A stretch of 64,000 nucleotides of DNA from Actinoplanes sp. NBC_00393 (GTDB lineage: Bacteria > Actinomycetota > Actinomycetes > Mycobacteriales > Micromonosporaceae), in contig NZ_CP107942.1 of NCBI RefSeq assembly GCF_036053395.1, forward strand, positions 5,546,501-5,610,500, read 5' to 3'. The notes beneath the pieces are model-generated. The model ran no database searches, was not told the DNA's origin, and worked only from the letters and a program-made list of their open reading frames with translations. This document shows, in pieces, positions 1 to 6,102 of the stretch. Made by a program: the position numbers and the translations under genes. Numbering within the stretch: position 1 is the stretch's first letter; each line of letters starts with the position of its first letter.

Positions 1-1
1 G

Positions 2-520
2 AAGGCGCAGATCCCGATCGTCTGCGTGCCCGGCTGCCCGATCCAGCCGGACAACCTGTCGGAGACGCTGACCTACCTGCTGTATCAGGTCACCGGTCAG
101 GCGCCGATGATCCCGCTGGACGAGGCGTTGCGCCCGACTTGGCTCTTCTCCCAGACCGTGCACGAGGGCTGCGACCGGGCCGGCTACTACGAGCAGGCCG
201 ACTTCGCCGACGCCTACGGCTCGCCGAAGTGCATCGTGAAGCTCGGCTGCTGGGGGCCGGTGGTCAAGTGCAACGTGCCGAAGCGGGGCTGGATCAACGG
301 GGTCGGCGGCTGCCCCAACGTAGGCGGCATCTGCATCGGCTGCACCATGCCCGGCTTCCCGGACAAGTTCCAGCCGTTCATGGACTCGCCGCCGGGCGGG
401 CACCTGTCCACGCGCGTGGTCGGCCCCTACGGCAAGGCGGTCAAGCTCCTCCGCGGCATCACCGCACACACCCTGGATCGCGAACCCAAGTGGCGCAGGC
501 CGAGAGCGGGGACCCGATGA
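2..520 (+). CDS. hhyS: [NiFe]-hydrogenase small subunit, group 1h type (5' partial)
   Basis: This is the C-terminal 172 residues of the iron-sulfur subunit; the start lies before the window and the reading frame is open from base 2. The small subunit carries the FeS clusters that take electrons from the NiFe site in the large subunit. Visible cysteine motifs include CVPGCPIQPDN near the beginning, KLGCWGPVVKC in the middle, and GGCPNVGGICIGCTMPGFPD, which fit the proximal, distal and medial cluster ligand regions of the family. Its stop overlaps the start of the large-subunit gene (ATGA), so the two are translationally coupled. The family assignment is firm; the group 1h label rests mainly on the downstream large subunit and accessory genes. 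Confidence 0.93.
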   Translation, partial: KAQIPIVCVPGCPIQPDNLSETLTYLLYQVTGQAPMIPLDEALRPTWLFSQTVHEGCDRAGYYEQADFADAYGSPKCIVKLGCWGPVVKCNVPKRGWINGVGGCPNVGGICIGCTMPGFPDKFQPFMDSPPGGHLSTRVVGPYGKAVKLLRGITAHTLDREPKWRRPRAGTR

Positions 521-2256
521 CCGAACTGGTGGAGATGGCCTGGGATCCGATCACCCGGATCGTCGGCAGCCTCGGGATCTACACGAAGATCGACTTCGAG
601 AAGAAGGTCGTCGCGGAGTGCAAGAGCACCAGCTCGATCTTCCGCGGCTACTCGATCTTCATGAAGGGCAAGGACCCGCGCGACGCGCACTTCATCACCA
701 GCCGGATCTGCGGCATCTGCGGCGACAACCACGCCACCTGCTCCTGCTACGCGCAGAACATGGCGTACGGCGTGAAGCCGCCCCACCTCGGCGAATGGAT
801 CGTCAACCTGGGCGAGGCCGCCGAGTACATGTTCGACCACAACATCTTCCAGGAGAACCTGGTCGGGGTGGACTACTGCGAGAAGATGGTCGCCGAGACC
901 AACCCCGGCGTCCTCGAGCAGGCCAACCGGACCGAGTCCCCGCACGCCGGCGAGCACGGTTACCGCACCATCGGCGACATCATGCGCTCGCTGAACCCGT
1001 TCACCGGCGAGTTCTACCGCGAGGCGCTGCAGGTCAGCCGCATGACGCGGGAGATGTTCTGCCTCATGGAGGGCCGCCACGTGCACCCCTCCACGCTGTA
1101 TCCGGGCGGGGTCGGCACGGTCGCCACGATCCAGCTGATGACCGACTACCTGAGCCGGCTGATGCGCTACGTCGAGTTCATGAAGAAGGTCGTGCCGATG
1201 CACGACGACCTGTTCGACTTCTTCTACCAGGCGCTGCCCGGTTACGAGCAGGTCGGCAACCGGCGGGTCCTGCTGGGCTGCTGGGGGTCCTTCCAGGACC
1301 CGGAGCACTGCAACTTCCGGTACGCGGACATGACCGGCTGGGGCCGCAGGATGTTCGTCACTCCGGGCATCGTCGTCGACAACAAGCTGATCACCACCGA
1401 CCTCGTCGAGATCAACCTGGGCATCCGGATCCTGCTCGGCTCGTCGTACTACGACGACTGGGAGGGCCAGGAGATCTTCGTGACGCACGATCCGCTGGGC
1501 AACAAGGTGGACCGGCGGCACCCGTGGAACCAGCACACCAACCCGCGCCCGCAGAAACGCGACCTGGACGGCAAGTACAGCTGGGTGATGTCGCCGCGCT
1601 GGTACGACGGCACCGAGTACCTCGCGCTGGACACCGGCGGCGGCCCGCTCGCCCGGCTCTGGGTGACCGCGCTCGCCGGGATGGTCGACATCGGATACGT
1701 CCGGTCCACCGGCTCCAGCGTGCGGATCAACCTGCCGAAGACGGCGCTCAAGGGACCGGTCGAGCTGGAGTGGACCATCCCGCGGTGGAGCAACACGATC
1801 GAGCGCAATCGGGCCCGGACCTACTTCCAGGCGTACGCGGCCGCCTGCGCGCTGCACTTCGCGGAGAAGGCGCTCGCCGAGATCCGGGCCGGGCGCACCA
1901 AGACGTGGGAGTCCTTCGAGGTGCCGGACGAGGGGATCGGCTGCGGCTTCACCGAGGCGGTGCGGGGCGTTCTGTCACACCACATGGTGATCCGGGACGG
2001 GAAGATCGCCAACTATCACCCGTACCCGCCGACGCCGTGGAACGCCGCCCCGCGGGACAGCTTCGGGACGCCGGGGCCGTACGAGGACGCCGTCGAAGGT
2101 CAGCCGATCTTCGAGGAGAACGACCGGGACGACTTCAAGGGCATCGACATCATGCGTACGGTGCGCAGCTTCGACCCCTGCCTGCCCTGCGGGGTGCACA
2201 TGTACCTCGGCGGCGGGAAGAAGCTGGACCTCGTCCACTCCCCCACCGGCGGGTGA
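517..2256 (+). CDS. hhyL: [NiFe]-hydrogenase large subunit, group 1h (high-affinity H2 uptake)
   Basis: The 579-aa catalytic subunit oxidises H2 at the NiFe(CN)2CO centre. The L1 motif RICGICGDNHATCS places two metal-binding cysteines at about residues 65 and 68. The L2 motif DPCLPCGVH lies at about 553-561 and gives the other two cysteines. An 18-residue tail after the final His should be removed by the endopeptidase encoded at 5366. The sequence closely resembles the actinobacterial group 1h enzymes (formerly group 5) of Streptomyces and Mycobacterium smegmatis, which scavenge atmospheric H2 during persistence. The ATG at 517 overlaps the small-subunit stop; a long upstream extension of this frame is only a shadow of that gene. 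Confidence 0.96.
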   Translation: MTELVEMAWDPITRIVGSLGIYTKIDFEKKVVAECKSTSSIFRGYSIFMKGKDPRDAHFITSRICGICGDNHATCSCYAQNMAYGVKPPHLGEWIVNLGEAAEYMFDHNIFQENLVGVDYCEKMVAETNPGVLEQANRTESPHAGEHGYRTIGDIMRSLNPFTGEFYREALQVSRMTREMFCLMEGRHVHPSTLYPGGVGTVATIQLMTDYLSRLMRYVEFMKKVVPMHDDLFDFFYQALPGYEQVGNRRVLLGCWGSFQDPEHCNFRYADMTGWGRRMFVTPGIVVDNKLITTDLVEINLGIRILLGSSYYDDWEGQEIFVTHDPLGNKVDRRHPWNQHTNPRPQKRDLDGKYSWVMSPRWYDGTEYLALDTGGGPLARLWVTALAGMVDIGYVRSTGSSVRINLPKTALKGPVELEWTIPRWSNTIERNRARTYFQAYAAACALHFAEKALAEIRAGRTKTWESFEVPDEGIGCGFTEAVRGVLSHHMVIRDGKIANYHPYPPTPWNAAPRDSFGTPGPYEDAVEGQPIFEENDRDDFKGIDIMRTVRSFDPCLPCGVHMYLGGGKKLDLVHSPTGG

Positions 2257-2259
2257 CCC

Positions 2260-2772
2260 GTGCCGGGCGAGGACTGGCGGGCGGCCGGGGAACGCATCGA
2301 CGCGCTGCTGGCGGCGAGCGGCCCCGGCCGGGCGCGCGCCGAGGAGCTGGTGCGCCTGCTCACCGGCCTGTACGGCGCCGGCCTGCAACGCCTGCTCGAA
2401 CTGCTGCACGGCCACGGCGCCCTGACCGACGAGGTGCTGACCGCGATGGCCCGCGACGACCTGCTCGCGAGCCTGCTGCTGGTGCACGGCCTGCATCCCG
2501 ACGACGTGGCGACGCGGGTGGAGCGGGCGCTCGCGGCGACCGGCGAGGACGTCGAACTGCTGGAGGTGACCGCGGACGGGAACGTGCTGCTGCGGGCGGG
2601 CGCCGGTGGGTGCGGGTGCACCACCACCGCCCGCGACGACCGGGTGCGTGCCGCGGTGGAGGCGGCCGCCCCGGATGTCACCGGGGTCGAGTTCGAGCGT
2701 GCTTCGGGCGTACCCTTGATCCCGGTTTCTGCGCTTTTTGATCGCCCGGCCGAACCGGGGTGGGTGCGATGA
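2260..2772 (+). CDS. NifU-like hydrogenase-cluster protein
   Basis: A 170-aa protein that starts at GTG three bases after the large-subunit stop. The N-terminal half is helical and leucine-rich. The C-terminal ~70 residues (from about VELLEVTADG) resemble the NifU C-terminal scaffold domain, but the usual CxxC is replaced by GGCGCTTT, leaving a CxC pair near residue 117. NifU-domain proteins donate FeS clusters, and a small protein of this type is common in group 1h hydrogenase operons, so a role in cluster delivery to the small subunit is a reasonable inference. Its stop overlaps the next start (ATGA). Confidence 0.7.
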   Translation: MPGEDWRAAGERIDALLAASGPGRARAEELVRLLTGLYGAGLQRLLELLHGHGALTDEVLTAMARDDLLASLLLVHGLHPDDVATRVERALAATGEDVELLEVTADGNVLLRAGAGGCGCTTTARDDRVRAAVEAAAPDVTGVEFERASGVPLIPVSALFDRPAEPGWVR

Positions 2773-3398
2773 CCGACCCCCTCGCCGCGTTACGCCGGGC
2801 CGCCCGGGCCCGGCCTGCAGAGGCCGAAGCAGCGCCGCGCTGTGACATGTGCGCGGCGCCGATCACGCCGGAACACCGGCATGTGGTCGACCTGCACCGG
2901 CGCTCGCTGATGTGCACCTGCACCGCCTGCCACCTGCTCTTCACCGACGAGCACGCCCAGTTGCGCTATCGCGCCGTCCCCGATCGGCACCTGGCGCTCA
3001 CCGGCGCCGCCCTCGACGACCGCGCCTGGGACGAGCTGCAGATCCCGGTCGGCCTGGCGTTCCTGTTCCGCAACTCCAGCCAGGACCGGATGGTCGCCTG
3101 CTATCCGGGCCCGGCCGGCGCCACCGAGTCGGAACTCCCGCTGGCCGCCTGGGACCGCATCGTCGAGGGACATCCGGTGCTGCGCGGCATGCTCCCCGAC
3201 GTGGAGGCGCTGCTGGTCGGCCGCGACGCCGGAAGTTACCTGGTGCCGATCGACGTCTGCTACGAGCTGACCGGGGCGCTGCGGACCCGGTGGCGCGGCT
3301 TCGACGGCGGGCGCGAGGCGCACGAGGCGATGGACGCGTTCTTCACCCGGCTGCGGGCCCGCAGCCGGGTCGCACCGGACGAGGGCGGCGACAGTTGA
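2769..3398 (+). CDS. DUF5947-family hydrogenase accessory protein
   Basis: A 209-aa soluble protein. The N-terminal part has a zinc-ribbon-like arrangement, CDMC at about residues 26-29 and a second pair CTCTAC near 55-60, likely a metal site. The rest has no motif I can tie to a reaction. The family (DUF5947) is found almost only beside group 1h hydrogenase genes. ATG 2769 overlaps the upstream stop and is preferred over a GTG nine bases earlier. The stop overlaps the TTG start of the next gene. Function unknown; assembly or quality control of the hydrogenase is inferred from context. Confidence 0.75.
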   Translation: MTDPLAALRRAARARPAEAEAAPRCDMCAAPITPEHRHVVDLHRRSLMCTCTACHLLFTDEHAQLRYRAVPDRHLALTGAALDDRAWDELQIPVGLAFLFRNSSQDRMVACYPGPAGATESELPLAAWDRIVEGHPVLRGMLPDVEALLVGRDAGSYLVPIDVCYELTGALRTRWRGFDGGREAHEAMDAFFTRLRARSRVAPDEGGDS

Positions 3399-4036
3399 GC
3401 GAGTACCGGTTCACCGTTCTCGACGTGGTCGCCGAGCCGTACGCGGCCGCCCCGCAGCTCACCGCCCGGCTGCGCGTCGACGCCGGGCCGGACCAGCAGG
3501 TCCACGCGATCGTGCTGCGCTGCCAGGTGCGCATCGAACCGCAGCTGCGCCGCTACGAGCCGGCCGAGCAGGACGGAATGCGCGGCATGTTCGGCGAGCC
3601 GGAGCGCTGGGCCGACACGGTCCGGCCGTTCCAATGGATGCAGTGCAGCGTCACCGTGCCCGGCTTCGCCGGCCGCACCGACCTGGACCTGCCGATGCCG
3701 TGCACCTACGACCTCGACGTGGTCGGCTCCCGCTATCTGAATGCGCTCGGCTCCGGCGCCGTGCCGCTCAGCTTCCTGTTCTCCGGCACGGTCTTCACCC
3801 GCGGTGCGACCGGCTTCGCGGTGGAGCAGGTCCCGTGGAGTTGCGAGGCCCGGCACCGGATGCCGGTGGCCGTGTGGCGGCAGATGATCGAGTCCTACTT
3901 CCCGAACAGCGGCTGGCTGCGGGCCGGCTCCGACGTGCTGGCCCAGCTCGCCGGATACCGCGACCGGCACGGTCTGACCAGCTGGGACGAGACGCTGCAG
4001 AAGTTGCTGGCGGTCGCCGACGGGCCGGCGTCGTGA
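3395..4036 (+). CDS. DUF6084-family hydrogenase accessory protein
   Basis: A 213-aa protein read from a TTG codon that overlaps the previous stop (TTGA); the frame is open further upstream but only as a shadow. The sequence is mostly beta-rich (EYRFTVLDVVAEPYAAAP at the N-terminus, VPLSFLFSGTVFTR in the middle) and matches the DUF6084 type seen in hydrogenase operons. It has no signal peptide, membrane segment or catalytic motif that I recognise. It is co-translated with both neighbours, so it is probably made in fixed ratio to them. Confidence 0.72.
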   Translation: MSEYRFTVLDVVAEPYAAAPQLTARLRVDAGPDQQVHAIVLRCQVRIEPQLRRYEPAEQDGMRGMFGEPERWADTVRPFQWMQCSVTVPGFAGRTDLDLPMPCTYDLDVVGSRYLNALGSGAVPLSFLFSGTVFTRGATGFAVEQVPWSCEARHRMPVAVWRQMIESYFPNSGWLRAGSDVLAQLAGYRDRHGLTSWDETLQKLLAVADGPAS

Positions 4037-5274
4037 GCCTGGATGCGGCCCGGGCGGTCGCCGACGCGGTCCTCTACGAGGGATACCTGCTGTATCCCTA
4101 TCGGGCCAGCGCGGTCAAGAATCGGTCCCGCTGGCAGTTCGGCGTGCTCGGCCCACCCCGGGCCGCCGCCGGCGAGCCCTCCGGCATGGCGATGCAGTGC
4201 CTGGTCCGGCCGGGCAGCCACGGCACGGTCACCATCCGCTTGCGCTTCCTTCAACTGCAACACCGCGGGGTACGAGCTACGCGCCCGGACGGCACGCAAG
4301 AGGCGGTCAGCGAGCTGGTAGTCGACGGCGCGACGGTGCTGACCTGGGACGAAGCCACCGAGCGGGAGATCGTCCTGCCGGAGGTGCCTCTGCACGGCGA
4401 CCGCACCTACAGCGTCTCCGTGCCCGGCGGCGCCGACGAGGAACCACTCGGCGACGCGGGCCGGGTGGTCCGCCGCCGCTGGCCGCTCACCGCCCAGGTC
4501 CGCACGACCGCCACCCCGGACGGCGCCCTGACCCGCCTCACCGTGGCAGTAACCAACACCCACCCGGACCCCGTGCCCCGCCCTGACGCGGCCGTCCGCC
4601 ATTCGCTGCTGGGCGCCCATCTGCTGCTCGAAGCCCGCGACGCCGTCTTCGTCTCGCTGCTCGACCCGCCGCCGGACGCGGTCGCGGCCGCCGGACGCTG
4701 CCGGCAGGACCGCTGCTGGCCGGTGCTCGCCGGCCCGCCCGGCACCCACGACCTGCTGCTCGGCTCGCCGATCATCCTGTACGACCACCCGCGCATCGCC
4801 GAACAGAGCAACGGCAACCTGTTCGACTCCTGCGAGATCGACGAGATCCTCACGCTGCGGGTGATGACGATGACCGACGCGGAGAAGGCGGAGGCCCGCG
4901 CCACCGACCCGCGAGCCGCGGCCATCGTCGACCGGTGCGACGCCGCGACCGCCGACGACCTGGACCGGCTGCACGGCACCCGCCACGACCCCGGCGCCGG
5001 TTCGGTGCTGATCGCCGGCGTCCGCGTGGCCCGGGACAGCCTGGTCCGGGTCCGTCCCACCCGGCGCGCCGACGCACAGGACCTGTTCTTCGCCGACCGC
5101 GTCGCCCGGGTCACCGCGGTGGTCGAGGACGTGGACGGCGCCACCCACGTAGCGGTGGTCCTGCTGGACGACCCAGCCGCCGAACTGCACGACTGGTACG
5201 GCCGCTACTTCTACTTCGCACCCGACGAACTGGTGCCGCTCGCACCCGTTCCCGGAGAGGGGAACGAATCATGA
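4033..5274 (+). CDS. conserved hypothetical protein of the hydrogenase operon
   Basis: A 413-aa protein with a GTG start overlapping the upstream stop (GTGA). I recognise it only as a protein that recurs beside DUF5947 and DUF6084 genes. The N-terminal third has FGVLGPP and a stretch that reads like a beta-sandwich. The middle has a region DHPRIAEQSNGNLFDSCEIDE with conserved-looking acidic residues. The C-terminus ends in an aromatic-rich WYGRYFYFAPDELVPL motif. It is predicted to be soluble. The order hydrogenase - NifU - DUF5947 - DUF6084 - this gene - small peptide - protease argues for a role in maturation or assembly, not shown by sequence. Confidence 0.65.
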   Translation: MSLDAARAVADAVLYEGYLLYPYRASAVKNRSRWQFGVLGPPRAAAGEPSGMAMQCLVRPGSHGTVTIRLRFLQLQHRGVRATRPDGTQEAVSELVVDGATVLTWDEATEREIVLPEVPLHGDRTYSVSVPGGADEEPLGDAGRVVRRRWPLTAQVRTTATPDGALTRLTVAVTNTHPDPVPRPDAAVRHSLLGAHLLLEARDAVFVSLLDPPPDAVAAAGRCRQDRCWPVLAGPPGTHDLLLGSPIILYDHPRIAEQSNGNLFDSCEIDEILTLRVMTMTDAEKAEARATDPRAAAIVDRCDAATADDLDRLHGTRHDPGAGSVLIAGVRVARDSLVRVRPTRRADAQDLFFADRVARVTAVVEDVDGATHVAVVLLDDPAAELHDWYGRYFYFAPDELVPLAPVPGEGNES

Positions 5275-5369
5275 AAGCTCTCGGTGTCGTAGCGGTGGCA
5301 CTCGCCGCCGTCGTGGTAGCCCGCTCGTGGCCCGACATCCGCCGCTACCTGCGCATCCGCTCGATGTGA
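5271..5369 (+). CDS. 32-aa membrane peptide, DUF6893-like
   Basis: A very small gene between the 413-aa protein and the protease, overlapping both (ATGA at its start, GTGA at its end). The product has one hydrophobic helix (ALGVVAVALAAVVVA) followed by a basic tail SWPDIRRYLRIRSM. This matches the small single-pass proteins named DUF6893 that accompany group 1h hydrogenases. An upstream AGAGGGGAACG is a plausible ribosome site. It could tether the soluble enzyme to the membrane, but that is speculation. Confidence 0.65.
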   Translation: MKALGVVAVALAAVVVARSWPDIRRYLRIRSM

Positions 5370-6100
5370 ACACCATCCTGGTAGCCGGCATCGGCAACCT
5401 GTTCCTCGGCGACGACGGCTTCGGCCCCGAGGTGGCCCGCACCCTGGCCACCTCCATCACCCTGCCCGCCGGTGTGCGCACAGCGGATTACGGGATCCGC
5501 GGCCTCCACCTCGCCCACGACCTGCTGGCCGGCTACCAAGCCCTGATCCTCATCGACGCCCTCCCCACCACTCCCGACGATCCGCCCGGCTCCGTCGCAG
5601 TGCTCCACATCCCGGCTGACCCCCACCGCTGCCTCCCGGCCGACGAAGCAGCACTGGCCGTCAGCCCAGAGCAACCAGCTGACAGCGAGCGCTGCCTCCC
5701 GGCCGACGAAGCAGCACTGGGCGTCAGCCCAGAGCAGCCAGCTGACAGCGAGCGCTGCCTCCCGGCCGACGAAGCAACACTGGGCGTCAGCCAAGAGCAA
5801 CCAGCTGACAGCGAGCGCTGCCTCCCGGCCGAAAAGGCAGCACTGGGCGTCAGCCGGATGGATGCGCACGGCATGGACCCGGTCGCTGTGCTCGGGGCGG
5901 TCGAGCGGCTCGGCGGGACTGTGCCGCCCACCTATGTGGTGGGATGCCGGGTCGCCGATGTCGGCGAGCGCATCGGGCTGAGCCCGGCGGTCGCTGCGGC
6001 CGTGCCCGAAGCCGTGGCCGCAGTGCACGCCCTGCTGGCCCACCTCGCGGCCAGCTCACCCTCTGCGGCCCGACCCGCCGCCGCGCCGGGGAGGCGGTAG
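5366..6100 (+). CDS. hydrogenase maturation protease with in-frame repeat insert
   Basis: A HyaD/HycI-type endopeptidase, 244 aa against the usual 150-180. The N-terminus VAGIGNLFLGDDGFGPEVA carries the conserved GIGN...DDG nickel-binding region, and the C-terminal part (DPVAVLGAVERLGG, VVGCRVADVGERIGLSP) also fits the family. The enzyme cleaves the large-subunit tail after Ni insertion. Residues ~84-163 are an insert of almost four 21-residue repeats, encoded by a 63-bp tandem repeat, sitting between the IDALPT region and the MDAHGMDP region. If the enzyme is active, the insert must be tolerated as a surface loop. GTG start overlaps the upstream stop. Confidence 0.85.
   Translation: MNTILVAGIGNLFLGDDGFGPEVARTLATSITLPAGVRTADYGIRGLHLAHDLLAGYQALILIDALPTTPDDPPGSVAVLHIPADPHRCLPADEAALAVSPEQPADSERCLPADEAALGVSPEQPADSERCLPADEATLGVSQEQPADSERCLPAEKAALGVSRMDAHGMDPVAVLGAVERLGGTVPPTYVVGCRVADVGERIGLSPAVAAAVPEAVAAVHALLAHLAASSPSAARPAAAPGRR
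5615..5855 (+). repeat. 63-bp tandem repeat, 3.8 copies, inside the protease gene
   Basis: Units begin at 5615, 5678, 5741 and 5804, so the period is exactly 63 bp. Each begins GCTGAC and contains GTCAGCC about 45 bases later. The unit encodes 21 residues including RCLPADEAALGVSPEQ. The same unit type, related in sequence, is found in intergenic DNA at 20.7-21.05, 42.98-43.36 and 49.9-50.2 kb. Confidence 0.95.
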
Positions 6101-6102
6101 CC

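Noticed and set aside
139..516. N-terminal extension of the hydrogenase large subunit
   Set aside because: It overlaps the small subunit in another frame and gives an Arg-rich shadow; the ATG at 517 matches the known N-terminus.
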